A DNA stretch of 64,000 bases from Megaustenia siamemsis (Eukaryota; Mollusca; Gastropoda; Stylommatophora; Ariophantidae). Positions 31,815 to 46,500 of this stretch are shown here, piece by piece (position 1 is the first letter of the stretch; each line of letters starts with the position of its first letter). The position numbers were made by a program, and so were the translations under genes. The notes beneath the pieces were generated by a model. The model was not told the DNA's origin and ran no database searches. It saw only the letters and a program-made list of their open reading frames with translations. Where the stretch lies: assembly GCA_032433765.1 (NCBI GenBank), contig JAVIAB010000073.1, positions 60,113,552 to 60,177,551 of the forward strand, read 5' to 3'.

Positions 31815-31920
31815 GGGAGCTGTCTGGCTAGAGACAAATTCTTTCCTACGGACTGTGATGAATGCAACGTTTTGCAAAAGACATGCAACCTGATGACGAT
31901 GATGATAATGATGATGATGA
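31815..31920 (+). pseudogene. RTE-type LINE fossil, right part with GAT tail
   Basis: The remainder of the 31201 fossil ends in a degenerate GATGATGAT run (about 31893-31920), the 3' tail type of RTE elements. Confidence 0.5.
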
Positions 31921-32138
31921 CCGTCCCTCAGGCTTCCAGAATGCCTTTCATAACTGGGCTTAAAGATGGCCGATCGTGAGATCTAAAGCGGTTGTACAAG
32001 TCAGGACATTCATTTATTGATTGGTACCTTGTCGAGATTAATAAGTATATGGTAAATACATTTTACGTGAATGGGAGATCATTTCTGGATGAGGTCATTT
32101 GATCTATGTATTACAATCTCATGATTGGCAGTGACTTC
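31921..32138. other. Short spacer
   Basis: Nothing recognised. Confidence 0.4.
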
Positions 32139-32460
32139 ACCACTACTATATTTTGTCCACAGTGTGGTATTCACCACTACTATATTTTGTCCACAGTGTG
32201 GTATTCACCACTACTATATTTTGTCCACAGTGTGGTATTCACCACTACTATATTTTGTCCACAGTGTGGTATTCACCGCTATTATATTTTGTCCACAGTG
32301 TGGTATTCACCGCTATTATATTTTGTCCACAGTGTGGTATTCACCGCTATTATATTTTGTCCACAGTGTGGTATTCACCGCTATTATATTTTGTCCACAG
32401 TGTGGTATTCACCGTTATTATATTTTGTCCACAGTGTGGTATTCACCGCTTTTATATTTT
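32139..32460. repeat. 34-bp minisatellite, about 9.5 copies
   Basis: The unit contains TATATTTTGTCCACAGTGTG, then GTATTCACCACTAC in the first copies and GTATTCACCGCTAT in the later ones. All three plus frames stay open (about 120 codons each) because the unit has no stop in any phase. A coding role is unlikely. Confidence 0.95.
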
Positions 32461-32694
32461 GGCCGACCCAGCACATTTAACTAAAACTATATTTACGCCA
32501 TTTCTCCAATTTCTGTGATTCCTGGAGGTCCATAGTGCTGCCGAATGAAGGTAGTGTCCAACCTGTCGCTGCGAAGTGCTCAGGCCAGAAACTTCCTACC
32601 ATAATAAAAATAAAAACAAAACCTACTCTACATTACATTACTTATCTTAATTTATTGTATTTTATCTTATCCAATGTTAAAATTTCCTATCTTA
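32461..32694. other. Short spacer
   Basis: Nothing recognised. Confidence 0.4.
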
Positions 32695-32830
32695 CCGTCA
32701 TCATCATCAACATGTGCCATACCGGTTTGTGTAGGCTATCATGTCCTTCCACAAAAGTCTATCTACCGTGCGCAATCCTATTGTATATTCACTATCTTGT
32801 GCCGTCTCCGCATGTTGCGTCATCAGAGAT
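32695..32830 (-). pseudogene. Possible RTE-D-like 3' end fossil
   Basis: Plus-strand CATCATCATCAACATGTGCC and the following TGTGTAGGCTATCATGTCC resemble the RTE-D end at 56545-56620 (CATCATCATCAAGTACCGG, GTAGGCGTAGGTGATCATGTC). Similarity is short and imperfect. Confidence 0.4.
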
Positions 32831-32950
32831 ATTCTGTGAGAAGGAGAGACAGCATGGGAGTGAACTAGCCAACAAACCACATGGGGCTGACGCTTAATAC
32901 GAGGTCACTAATAATAATCCAACGGCAATTACTTTGAGGCTGCTTGTAGC

Positions 32951-35153
32951 TGACTTTATCGTGGGGTTATTAGTGATGCCTTTATCATGGGGTTATTAGT
33001 GATGACTATATCATGGGGTTATTAGTGATAACTTTATCATGGTGTTATTAGTGATGACTTTATCATGGGGTTATTAGTGATAACTTTATCATGGGGTTAT
33101 TAGTGATGACTTTATCATGGGGTTATTAGTGATAACTTTATCATGGGGTTATTAGTGATGACTTTATCATGGGGTTATTAGTGATGACTTTATCATGGGG
33201 TTATTAGTGATGCCTTTATCATGGGTTTATTAGTGATGACTTTATCATGGGGTTATTAGTGATGACTTTATCATGGGGTTATTAGTGATGAAATTATCAT
33301 GGGGTTATTAGTGATGACTTTATCATGGGGTTATTAGTGATGACTTTATCATGGGGTTATTAGTGATGACTTTATCATGGGGTTATTAGTGATGACTTTA
33401 TCATGGGTTTATTAGTGATAACTTTATCATGGGGTTATAAGTGATGACTATATCATGGGGTTATTAGTGATGTATTTATAATGGGGTTATTAGTGATGAC
33501 TTTATCATGGTGTTATTAGTGATGCCTTTATCATCAGATTATTAATGATTACTTTATCATGGGTTTATTAGTGATGACTTTATCATGGGGTTATTAGTGA
33601 TGCCTTTATTATCAGATTATTAATGATGACTTTATCATGGGGTTAGTAGTGATGCCTTTATCATCAGATTATTAATAATGATTTTATAATGGGGTTATTA
33701 GTGATGACTTTATCATGGTGTTATTAGTGATGACTTTATCATGGGTTATTAATGATGACTTTATCATGGTGTTATTAGTGATGACATCATCATGGTGTTA
33801 TTAGTGATGCTTTTATCAAGCGGGTTATTAGTGATGACTTTATCATGGGGTTATTAGTGATGACTTTATCATGGTGTTATTAGTGATGCTTTTATCAAGC
33901 GGGTTATTAATGATTACTTTATCATGGGTTTATTAGTGATGACTTTATCATGGGGTTATTAGTGATGCCTTTATTATCAGATTATTAATGATGACTTTAT
34001 CATGGGGTTAGTAGTGATGCCTTTATCATCAGATTATTAATGATGATTTTATAATGGGGTTATTAGTGATGACTTTATCATGGTGTTATTAGTGATGACT
34101 TTATCATGGGTTATTAATGATGACTTTATCATGGTGTTATTAGTGATGACATCATCATGGTGTTATTAGTGATGCTTTTATCAAGCGGGTTATGAGTTAT
34201 GACTTTATCATGGGGTTATTAGTGATGACTTTATCATGGTGTTATTAGTGATGCCTTTATCATCAGATTATTAATGATTACTTTATCATGGGTTTATTAG
34301 TGATGACTTTATCATGGGGTTATTAGTGATGCCTTTATTATCAGATTATTAATGATGACTTTATCATGGGGTTAGTAATGATGCCTTTATCATCAGATTA
34401 TTAATGATGATTTTATAATGGGGTTATTAGTGATGACTTTATCATGGTGTTATTAGTGATGCCCTTATCATTGTGTTATTAGTGATGACTTTATCATGGT
34501 GTTATTAGTGATGACTTTATCATGGGTTATTAATGATGACTTTATCATGGTGTTATTAGTGATGACATCATCATGGTGTTTTTAGTGATGCTTTTATCAA
34601 GCGGGTTATTAGTGATGACTTTATCATGGGGTTATTAGTGATGACTTTATCATGGTGTTATTAGTGATGCTTTTATCAAGCGGGTTATTAGTGATGACTT
34701 TATCTTGGTGTTATTAGTGATGATTTTATCTTGGTGTTATTAGTGATGACTTTATCATGGGTTAATAATGATGTCTTTATCATCGGATTATTAATGATGA
34801 CTTTAACATGGGTTATTAATGATGACTTTAAAATGGGTTATTAATGATGACTTCATCATGGTGTTCTAAGTGATGACTATATCATGGTGGTATTAGTGAT
34901 GACTTTATCATGGTGTTATTAGTGATGTCTTTATCATCGGATTATTAATGATGACTTTATCATGGGTTATTAGTGATGCCTTTGTCATGGGGTTATTAGT
35001 GATGCCTTTATCATCATGTTATTAGTGATGCCTTTATAATCATGTTATTAGTGATGGTTTTATCATCATGTCATTAGTGATGACTTTATCATGGTGTTAT
35101 TAGTGATGACTTTATCTTCATGTTATTAGTGATGACTTTATCATGGTGTTATT
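32951..35153. repeat. 26-bp satellite, block 1
   Basis: The unit is TTATTAGTGATGACTTTATC plus ATGGGG or ATGGTG. Other variants are ATCATG, ATCAGA, CCTTTATC and CTTTTATCAAGCGGG. Variants are not random: strings of several variant units recur in the same order, showing a higher-order structure. Across all blocks I estimate about 670 units (17.3 kb). Confidence 0.97.
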
Positions 35154-38100
35154 CTATCTATCTATTGACCTTTCGAGCCGTAACCGGCCCATAGGGCGTA
35201 GACCAAGATACACCTTCTCCTATATGAATTTTTGTTCTAGCAGTTTTCTTTTAAAGATATTTTATCAAATCTCGCCATCTGTCTCTGTTCTGTGCAAGCA
35301 GTTCTATCTCATTGAGGGAGCCGATTCCTGCTGCTCTTGCCTCTCTCATCAATGTTCTTCTCAGTGTCTCCCTGGGTCTTCCTCTTTTTCTTTTACCTGT
35401 TGTTTCCCATATGAGGGCTTGCTTTGCTATTCGATTATTATCTCTTCTCATCACATGTCCAACGTATGACCATCGTCTTTTCTTTATTACTGAAGATATT
35501 AGTGATTGGCGATTTCTCTAATTTCCTCGTTTGTTTTGAATTCGTTCCATTCTATACCAAGTATTTTCCTTAGACATTTATTTTCGAATGCGTTCAACTT
35601 TGTTTCTATATCTCTTGTTGTTTTCCAGCTTTCACACGCATACGTAAGGGTTGATAGTTCATTTGATTTGAATAGCCTAAGTTTTGTGTTTGTGCTAATG
35701 AGTTTTGATTTCTACAACTTTTCAAGGCTTCTGAAAGACATTGCTGCTTTAGCCAGTCTAATTCTAATTTCTTTGCTCGTATCCCCTTCTCGATCAATGT
35801 GACTTCCAAGATAGATAAAGTGATCGATCTCTTCTACTGGTTTGTTTTCCATGTATATTTTGTCACTTGTTGGAATTAAACTTTTCATGACTTTAGTCTT
35901 TTCATGATTGACCTCAAGCCCAATTTTGCTGGCTATTGATGATAGTTCATTTGTGTTTTCCTGCATCGTTTTTATCTGACTGCTGATGCTATGTCATCAG
36001 CAAAGTCGAGGTCCTCCAAATGGTCTCCTTGTATCCATTCGATGCCTTTATTACCAGTGCAGCATTTCTTCATTATGAAGTCCATAACAATTCCAAATAA
36101 CAAGGGCGATAAAATACATCCTTGTTTAACCCCAGTTTCTATTGGGAAACATTCGCTCAGTCCTTCCTCTGTTCGAACTGCACATGTGTAACCATCATAC
36201 ATGTCTTTGATAATATTTATGATTTTTGATGGTAAGCCATATTGCTTCAGAATTTTCCACAAAGAATCTCTATGAATACTATCAAATGCTTTTTTGAAGT
36301 CGATGAAGTTAAGTACAAAAGGTTTTTGCTTTTCAATGTGTTCCTCCAATATAAGTCGTAGAGTGAAAATGTGGTCAAGACAGCTTCTCCCTTTTCTAAA
36401 CCCAGCCTGTTCTTCACGCATTACTGTATCTATTAAATCCTTTATTCTATTTAGGATGATTTTACAGAATAATTTTGAGGCAACTGACAAAAGTGTCACG
36501 CCTCTCCAGTTGTTACAATCTCTAAGATTGCCCTTTTTTGGGATCTTAACAATGATTCCTTTTTTCCATTTATGAGGCGTCTTCTCTGTTTTCCAAATGA
36601 TGTTGAACATTTTTTGGAGATGTATTAAATTATGGCTATCAATTGCCTTGAGGATCTCAGCTGTTAACTTATCCTCTCCAGCAGCCTTGTTATTGGTCAT
36701 TAGCTTTAAGGCGGTTTCTATTTCACTTAAGGTGAAGTCATCTAAATTTATATCTAATTCTGCTGCTATTAGTTATGCTGGTGTTATTAGTGATGACTTT
36801 ATCATCGTGTTATTAGTGATGACTTTATCATCATGTTATTAGTGATGCCTTTGTCATCATGTTATTAGTGATGACTTTATCATCATGTTATTAGTGGTGA
36901 CTTCATCGGGGGTTATTAGTGATGCCTTTATCATCATGTTATTAGTGATGACTTTATCATCGTGTTATTAATGATGACTTTATCATCATGTTATTAGTGA
37001 TGCATTTATCATCATGTTATTAGTGATGCCTTTATCATCATGTTATTAGTGATGGCTTTATCATCATGTTATTAGTGATGACTTTATCATTATGTTATTA
37101 GTGATGCCTTTATCATGGGGTTATTAGTGATGACTTTATCATGGGGTTATTAGTGATAACTTTATCATGGGGTTATTAGTGGTGACTTTATCATGGGGTT
37201 ATTAGTGATGACTTTATCATGGGCTTATTAGTTATGCCTTTATCATGGGGTTATTAGTGATGAAATTATCATGGGGTTATTAGTGATGACTTTATCATGG
37301 GGTTATTAGTGATGACTTTATCATGGGGTTATTAGTGATGACTTTATCATGGGTTATTAATGATGACTTTATCATGGTGTTATTAGTGATGACATCATCA
37401 TGGTGTTATTAGTGATGCTTTTATCAAGCGGGTTATTAGTGATGACTTTATCATGGGGTTATTAGTGATGACTTTATCATGGTGTTATTAGTGATGCCTT
37501 TATCATCAGATTATTAATGATTACTTTATCATGGGTTTATTAGTGATGACTTTATCATGGGGTTATTAGTGATGCCTTTATTATCAGATTATTAATGATG
37601 ACTTTATCATGGGGTTAGTAGTGATGCCTTTATCATCAGATTATTAATGATGATTTTATAATGGGGTTATTAGTGATGACTTTATCATGGTGTTATTAGT
37701 GATGCCCTTATCATTGTGTTATTAGTGATGACTTTATCATGGTGTTATTAGTGATGACTTTATCATGGGTTATTAATGATGACTTTATCATGGTGTTATT
37801 AGTGATGACATCATCATGGTGTTTTTAGTGATGCTTTTATCAAGCGGGTTATTAGTGATGACTTTATCATGGGGTTATTAGTGATGACTTTATCATGGTG
37901 TTATTAGTGATGCTTTTATCAAGCGGGTTATTAGTGATGACTTTATCTTGGTGTTATTAGTGATGATTTTATCTTGGTGTTATTAGTGATGACTTTATCA
38001 TGGGTTAATAATGATGTCTTTATCATCGGATTATTAATGATGACTTTAACATGGGTTATTAATGATGACTTTAAAATGGGTTATTAATGATGACTTCATC

Positions 38101-39314
38101 ATGGTGTTCTTAGTGATGACTATAACATGGTGGTATTAGTGATGACTTTATCATGGTGTTATTAGTGATGTCTTTATCATCGGATTATTAATGATGACTT
38201 TATCATGGGTTATTAGTGATGCCTTTGTCATGGGGTTATTAGTGATGCCTTTATCATCATGTTATTAGTGATGCCTTTATAATCATGTTATTAGTGATGG
38301 TTTTATCATCATGTCATTAGTGATGCATTTATCATCATGTTATTAGTGATGCCTTTATCATCATGTTATTAGTGATGGCTTTATCATCATGTTATTAGTG
38401 ATGACTTTATCATTATGTTATTAGTGATGCCTTTATCATGGGGTTATTAGTGATGACTTTATCATGGGGTTATTAGTGATAACTTTATCATGGGGTTATT
38501 AGTGGTGACTTTATCATGGGGTTATTAGTGATGACTTTATCATGGGCTTATTAGTTATGCCTTTATCATGGGGTTATTAGTGATGAAATTATCATGGGGT
38601 TATTAGTGATGACTTTATTATGGGGTTATTAGTGATGACTTTATCATGGGGTTATTAGTGATGACTTTATCATGGGGTTATAAGTGATGACTTTATCATG
38701 GGTTTATTAGTGATGACTTTATCATGGGGTTATTAGTGATGACTTTATCATGGGATTATTAGTGATGAAATTTTCATGGGGTTATTAGTGATGACTTTAT
38801 CATGGGGTTATTAGTGATGCCTTTATAATGGGGTTATTATTGATGCCTTTATCATGGTGTTATTAGGTATTACTTTACCATGGTGTTATTAGTGATGACT
38901 TTATCTTGGGGTTATTAGTGATGACTTTATCTTGGTGTTATTAGTGATGACTTTAACATGGTGTTATTAGTGCTGTCTTTATTATGGTGTTATTAGTGAT
39001 GACTTTATCATGGGGTTATTAGTGATGACTTTATCATCAGATTATTAATGATGACTTTATCATGGGGTTATTAGTGATGCCTTTATCATCAGATTATTAA
39101 TGATGACTTTATCATGGTGTTATTAGTGATGACTTTATCATGGGGTTATTAGTGATGACTTTATCATGGGGTTATTAGTGATGCCTTTATCATCAGATTA
39201 TTAATGATGACTTTATCATGGGGTTATTAGTGATGCCTTTATAATGGGGCTTTTAGTGATGCCTTTATCATCAGATTATTAATGATGATTTTATAATGGG
39301 GTTATTAGTGATGA
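35110..39314. repeat. 4.2-kb higher-order repeat, copy 1 (LINE plus satellite)
   Basis: All landmarks in this segment recur 4,205 bp downstream: LINE ends, ORFs and variant units such as GGGCTTATTAGTTATGCC. The offset becomes 4,206 after a 1-base difference near 36905. Divergence is very low. The right limit is where the sequence leaves the match, around 39314/43519. Confidence 0.85.
35154..36767 (-). mobile_element. RTE-A LINE copy 1 in the 26-bp satellite, inactivated
   Basis: It matches the element at 1813-3485 but is cut slightly earlier at the 5' end. It has at least three ORF lesions: a 4-bp loss near 35505 (GTTG missing), a Trp-to-stop change in the LEKLW region near 35711, and a 4-bp loss by the FADD motif near 35990 (FADDIVL becomes FADDIAS). 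Only a 242-codon RT piece (35972-36700) stays open. It is non-functional. Confidence 0.9.
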
Positions 39315-39358
39315 CTTTATCTTCATGTTATTAGTGATGACTTTATCATGGTGTTATT
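36768..39358. repeat. 26-bp satellite, block 2
   Basis: It begins with an atypical ATTAGTTATGCTGG segment directly after the LINE 5' end. The same junction follows the LINE copies ending at 40972 and 49273. Confidence 0.95.
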
Positions 39359-42300
39359 CTATCTATCTATTGACCTTTCGAGCCGTAACCGGCCCATAGG
39401 GCGTAGACCAAGATACACCTTCTCCTATATGAATTTTTGTTCTAGCAGTTTTCTTTTAAAGATATTTTATCAAATCTCGCCATCTGTCTCTGTTCTGTGC
39501 AAGCAGTTCTATCTCATTGAGGGAGCCGATTCCTGCTGCTCTTGCCTCTCTCATCAATGTTCTTCTCAGTGTCTCCCTGGGTCTTCCTCTTTTTCTTTTA
39601 CCTGTTGTTTCCCATATGAGGGCTTGCTTTGCTATTCGATTATTATCTCTTCTCATCACATGTCCAACGTATGACCATCGTCTTTTCTTTATTACTGAAG
39701 ATATTAGTGATTGGCGATTTCTCTAATTTCCTCGTTTGTTTTGAATTCGTTCCATTCTATACCAAGTATTTTCCTTAGACATTTATTTTCGAATGCGTTC
39801 AACTTTGTTTCTATATCTCTTGTTGTTTTCCAGCTTTCACACGCATACGTAAGGGTTGATAGTTCATTTGATTTGAATAGCCTAAGTTTTGTGTTTGTGC
39901 TAATGAGTTTTGATTTCTACAACTTTTCAAGGCTTCTGAAAGACATTGCTGCTTTAGCCAGTCTAATTCTAATTTCTTTGCTCGTATCCCCTTCTCGATC
40001 AATGTGACTTCCAAGATAGATAAAGTGATCGATCTCTTCTACTGGTTTGTTTTCCATGTATATTTTGTCACTTGTTGGAATTAAACTTTTCATGACTTTA
40101 GTCTTTTCATGATTGACCTCAAGCCCAATTTTGCTGGCTATTGATGATAGTTCATTTGTGTTTTCCTGCATCGTTTTTATCTGACTGCTGATGCTATGTC
40201 ATCAGCAAAGTCGAGGTCCTCCAAATGGTCTCCTTGTATCCATTCGATGCCTTTATTACCAGTGCAGCATTTCTTCATTATGAAGTCCATAACAATTCCA
40301 AATAACAAGGGCGATAAAATACATCCTTGTTTAACCCCAGTTTCTATTGGGAAACATTCGCTCAGTCCTTCCTCTGTTCGAACTGCACATGTGTAACCAT
40401 CATACATGTCTTTGATAATATTTATGATTTTTGATGGTAAGCCATATTGCTTCAGAATTTTCCACAAAGAATCTCTATGAATACTATCAAATGCTTTTTT
40501 GAAGTCGATGAAGTTAAGTACAAAAGGTTTTTGCTTTTCAATGTGTTCCTCCAATATAAGTCGTAGAGTGAAAATGTGGTCAAGACAGCTTCTCCCTTTT
40601 CTAAACCCAGCCTGTTCTTCACGCATTACTGTATCTATTAAATCCTTTATTCTATTTAGGATGATTTTACAGAATAATTTTGAGGCAACTGACAAAAGTG
40701 TCACGCCTCTCCAGTTGTTACAATCTCTAAGATTGCCCTTTTTTGGGATCTTAACAATGATTCCTTTTTTCCATTTATGAGGCGTCTTCTCTGTTTTCCA
40801 AATGATGTTGAACATTTTTTGGAGATGTATTAAATTATGGCTATCAATTGCCTTGAGGATCTCAGCTGTTAACTTATCCTCTCCAGCAGCCTTGTTATTG
40901 GTCATTAGCTTTAAGGCGGTTTCTATTTCACTTAAGGTGAAGTCATCTAAATTTATATCTAATTCTGCTGCTATTAGTTATGCTGGTGTTATTAGTGATG
41001 ACTTTATCATCGTGTTATTAGTGATGACTTTATCATCATGTTATTAGTGATGCCTTTGTCATCATGTTATTAGTGATGACTTTATCATCATGTTATTAGT
41101 GGTGACTTCATCGGGGGGTTATTAGTGATGCCTTTATCATCATGTTATTAGTGATGACTTTATCATCGTGTTATTAATGATGACTTTATCATCATGTTAT
41201 TAGTGATGCATTTATCATCATGTTATTAGTGATGCCTTTATCATCATGTTATTAGTGATGGCTTTATCATCATGTTATTAGTGATGACTTTATCATTATG
41301 TTATTAGTGATGCCTTTATCATGGGGTTATTAGTGATGACTTTATCATGGGGTTATTAGTGATAACTTTATCATGGGGTTATTAGTGGTGACTTTATCAT
41401 GGGGTTATTAGTGATGACTTTATCATGGGCTTATTAGTTATGCCTTTATCATGGGGTTATTAGTGATGAAATTATCATGGGGTTATTAGTGATGACTTTA
41501 TCATGGGGTTATTAGTGATGACTTTATCATGGGGTTATTAGTGATGACTTTATCATGGGTTATTAATGATGACTTTATCATGGTGTTATTAGTGATGACA
41601 TCATCATGGTGTTATTAGTGATGCTTTTATCAAGCGGGTTATTAGTGATGACTTTATCATGGGGTTATTAGTGATGACTTTATCATGGTGTTATTAGTGA
41701 TGCCTTTATCATCAGATTATTAATGATTACTTTATCATGGGTTTATTAGTGATGACTTTATCATGGGGTTATTAGTGATGCCTTTATTATCAGATTATTA
41801 ATGATGACTTTATCATGGGGTTAGTAGTGATGCCTTTATCATCAGATTATTAATGATGATTTTATAATGGGGTTATTAGTGATGACTTTATCATGGTGTT
41901 ATTAGTGATGCCCTTATCATTGTGTTATTAGTGATGACTTTATCATGGTGTTATTAGTGATGACTTTATCATGGGTTATTAATGATGACTTTATCATGGT
42001 GTTATTAGTGATGACATCATCATGGTGTTTTTAGTGATGCTTTTATCAAGCGGGTTATTAGTGATGACTTTATCATGGGGTTATTAGTGATGACTTTATC
42101 ATGGTGTTATTAGTGATGCTTTTATCAAGCGGGTTATTAGTGATGACTTTATCTTGGTGTTATTAGTGATGATTTTATCTTGGTGTTATTAGTGATGACT
42201 TTATCATGGGTTAATAATGATGTCTTTATCATCGGATTATTAATGATGACTTTAACATGGGTTATTAATGATGACTTTAAAATGGGTTATTAATGATGAC

Positions 42301-43519
42301 TTCATCATGGTGTTCTTAGTGATGACTATAACATGGTGGTATTAGTGATGACTTTATCATGGTGTTATTAGTGATGTCTTTATCATCGGATTATTAATGA
42401 TGACTTTATCATGGGTTATTAGTGATGCCTTTGTCATGGGGTTATTAGTGATGCCTTTATCATCATGTTATTAGTGATGCCTTTATAATCATGTTATTAG
42501 TGATGGTTTTATCATCATGTCATTAGTGATGCATTTATCATCATGTTATTAGTGATGCCTTTATCATCATGTTATTAGTGATGGCTTTATCATCATGTTA
42601 TTAGTGATGACTTTATCATTATGTTATTAGTGATGCCTTTATCATGGGGTTATTAGTGATGACTTTATCATGGGGTTATTAGTGATAACTTTATCATGGG
42701 GTTATTAGTGGTGACTTTATCATGGGGTTATTAGTGATGACTTTATCATGGGCTTATTAGTTATGCCTTTATCATGGGGTTATTAGTGATGAAATTATCA
42801 TGGGGTTATTAGTGATGACTTTATTATGGGGTTATTAGTGATGACTTTATCATGGGGTTATTAGTGATGACTTTATCATGGGGTTATAAGTGATGACTTT
42901 ATCATGGGTTTATTAGTGATGACTTTATCATGGGGTTATTAGTGATGACTTTATCATGGGATTATTAGTGATGAAATTTTCATGGGGTTATTAGTGATGA
43001 CTTTATCATGGGGTTATTAGTGATGCCTTTATAATGGGGTTATTATTGATGCCTTTATCATGGTGTTATTAGGTATTACTTTACCATGGTGTTATTAGTG
43101 ATGACTTTATCTTGGGGTTATTAGTGATGACTTTATCTTGGTGTTATTAGTGATGACTTTAACATGGTGTTATTAGTGCTGTCTTTATTATGGTGTTATT
43201 AGTGATGACTTTATCATGGGGTTATTAGTGATGACTTTATCATCAGATTATTAATGATGACTTTATCATGGGGTTATTAGTGATGCCTTTATCATCAGAT
43301 TATTAATGATGACTTTATCATGGTGTTATTAGTGATGACTTTATCATGGGGTTATTAGTGATGACTTTATCATGGGGTTATTAGTGATGCCTTTATCATC
43401 AGATTATTAATGATGACTTTATCATGGGGTTATTAGTGATGCCTTTATAATGGGGCTTTTAGTGATGCCTTTATCATCAGATTATTAATGATGATTTTAT
43501 AATGGGGTTATTAGTGATG
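39315..43519. repeat. 4.2-kb higher-order repeat, copy 2 (LINE plus satellite)
   Basis: Nearly base-for-base equal to 35110-39314. Copy 2 lies directly behind copy 1, as expected from unequal exchange or replication slippage over a large unit. The order of variant satellite units is also kept. Confidence 0.85.
39359..40972 (-). mobile_element. RTE-A LINE copy 2 in the 26-bp satellite, inactivated
   Basis: Practically identical to copy 1, with the same three lesions, the same 5' cut point and the same flanking satellite variants. This shows duplication of an already dead insertion rather than a new transposition. Confidence 0.9.
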
Positions 43520-46500
43520 ACTTTGTCATGGTGTTATTAGTGATGACTTTATCATCAGATTATTAATGATGACTTTATCATGGGGTTATTAGTGATGCCT
43601 TTATAATGGGGTTATTAGTGATGCCTTTATCATGGGTTATTAGTGATGACTTTATCATGGGGTTATTAGTGATGCCTTTATCATCAGATTATTAATGATG
43701 ATTTTATAATGGGGTTATTAGTGATGACTTTATCATGGGGTTATTAGTGATGACTTTATCATGGGTTATTAGTGATGATTTTATCATGAGGTTATTAGGG
43801 ATGCCTTTATCATGGAGTTATTAGTGATGACTTTATCATTGTGTTGTTACTGATGCTTTTATCAAGCGGGTTATTAGTGATGCCTTTATCATGGGTTATT
43901 AGTGATGACTTTATCATGGGGTTATTAGTGATGCCTTTATCATCAGATTATTAATGATGATTTTATAATGGGGTTATTAGTGATGCCTTTATCATGGTGT
44001 TATTAGTGATGACTTTATCATGGTGTTATTAGTAATGACTTTATCATTGGTTATTAATGATGACTTTATCATGGTGTTATTAGTGATGACTTTATCATGG
44101 AGTTATTAGTGATGACATCATCATAGTGTTATTAGTGATGCTTTTATCAAGCGGGTTATTAGTGATGACTTTATCATGGTGTTATTAGTGATGACTTTAT
44201 CTTGGTGTTATTAGTGATGACTTTATCATGGGTTAATAATGATGTCTTTATCATCGGATTATTAATGATGACTTTAACATGGGTTATTAATGATGACTTT
44301 AAAATGGGTTATTAATGATGACTTCATCATGGTGTTCTTAGTGATGACTATATCATGGTGGTATTAGTGATGACTTTATCATGGTGTTATTAGTGATGTC
44401 TTTATCATCGGATTATTAATGATGACTTTATCATGGGTTATTAGTGATGCCTTTGTCATGGGGTTATTAGTGATGCCTTTATCATCATGTTATTAGTGAT
44501 GCCTTTATAATCATGTTATTAGTGATGGTTTTATCATCATGTTATTAGTGATGACTTTATCATCTTGTTATTAGTGATGACTTCATCGGGGGGTTATTAG
44601 TGATGCCTTTATCATCATGTTATTAGTGATGTCTTTATCATCGTGTTATTAGTGATGACTTTATCATCATGTTATTAGTGATGACTTTATCATGGTGTTA
44701 TTAGTGATGACTTTATCATCGTGTTATTAGTGATGACTTTATCATCATGTTATTAGTGATGCCTTTGTCATCATGTTATTAGTGATGACTTTATCATCAT
44801 GTTATTAGTGATGACTTTATCATCATGTTATTAGTGATGACTTCATCGGGAGGTTATTAGTGATGCCTTTATCATCATGTTATTAGTGATGACTTTATCA
44901 TCGTGTTATTAATGATGACTTTATCATCATGTTATTAGTGATGCATTTATCATTATGTTATTAGTGATGCCTTTATCATCATGTTATTAGTGATGGCTTT
45001 ATCATCATGTTATTAGTGATGCCTTTATCATGGGGTTATTAGTGATGACTTTATCATGGGGTTATTAGTGATGACTTTATCATGGGATTATTAGTGATGA
45101 CTTTATCATGGTGTTATTAGTGATGCCTTTATCATTGTGTTATTAGTGATGCCTTTATCATGGGGTTATTAGTGATGTCTTTATAATGGGGTTATTAGTG
45201 ATGACTTTATCATCAGATTATTAATGATGACTTTATCATGGTGTTATTAGTGATGTATTTATATTGGGGTTATTAGTGATGACTTTATCATGGTGTTATT
45301 AGTGATGACTTTAACATGGTGTTATTAGTGATGTCTTTATTATGGTGTTATTAGTGATGACTTTATCATGGGGTGATTAGTGATGACTTTATCATGGGGT
45401 TATTAGTGATGCCTTTATAATGGGGTTATTAGTGATGCCTTTATCATGGTGTTATTAGTGATGCCTTTATCATCAGATTATTAATGATTACTTTATCATG
45501 GGGTTATTAGTGATGACTTTATCATCAGATTATTAATGATGACTTTATCATGGGGTTATTAGTGATGCCTTTATCATGGGGTTATTAGTGATGACTTTAT
45601 CATGGGGTTATTAGTGATGCCTTTATCATCAGATTATTAATGATGACTTTATAATGGGGTTATTAGTGATGTCTTTATAATGGGGTTATTAGTGATGACT
45701 TTATCATCAGATTATTAATGATGACTTTATCATGGTGTTATTAGTGATGACTTTATCATGGGGTTATTAGTGATGACTTTATCATGGGGTTATTAGTGAT
45801 GACTTTATCATGGTGTTATTAGTGATGTCTTTATAATGGGGTTACTAGTGATGCCTTTATCATCAGATTATTAATGATGACTTTATAATGGGGTTATTAG
45901 TGATGACTTTATCATGGTGTTATTAGTGATGACTTTATCATGGGGTTATTAGTGATGACTTTATCATGAGTTATTAGTGATGACTTTATCATGAGGTTAT
46001 TAGAGATGCCTTTATCATGGAGTTATTAGTGATGACTTTATCATGGTGTTGTTAGTGATGCTTTTATCAAGCGGGTTATTAGTGATGCCTTTATAATGGG
46101 GTTATTAGTGATGCCTTTATCATCAGATTATTAATGATGACTTTATCATGGGGTTATTAGTGATGCCTTTATCATCAGATTATTAATGATGACTTTATCA
46201 TGGTGTTGTTAGTGATGCTTTTATCAAGCGGGTTATTAGTGATGACTTTATCATGGTGTTGTTAGTGATGCTTTTATCAAGCGGGTTATTAGTGATGACT
46301 TTATCATGGTGTTTTTAGTGATGCCGTTATCATGGGGTTATTAGTGATGACTTTATCATGGTGTTATTAGTGATGCCCTTATTATTGTGTTATTAGTGAT
46401 GACTTTATCATGACGTTATTAGTGATGACTTTATCATGGTGTTATTAGTGATGATTTTATCATGGGTTATTAATGATGACTTTATCATGGTGTTATTAGT

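Noticed and set aside
32951..35153. Telomeric repeat
   Set aside because: The 26-bp unit has no TTAGGG-like short G-rich motif, and it is interrupted by LINEs and has unique sequence on both sides.
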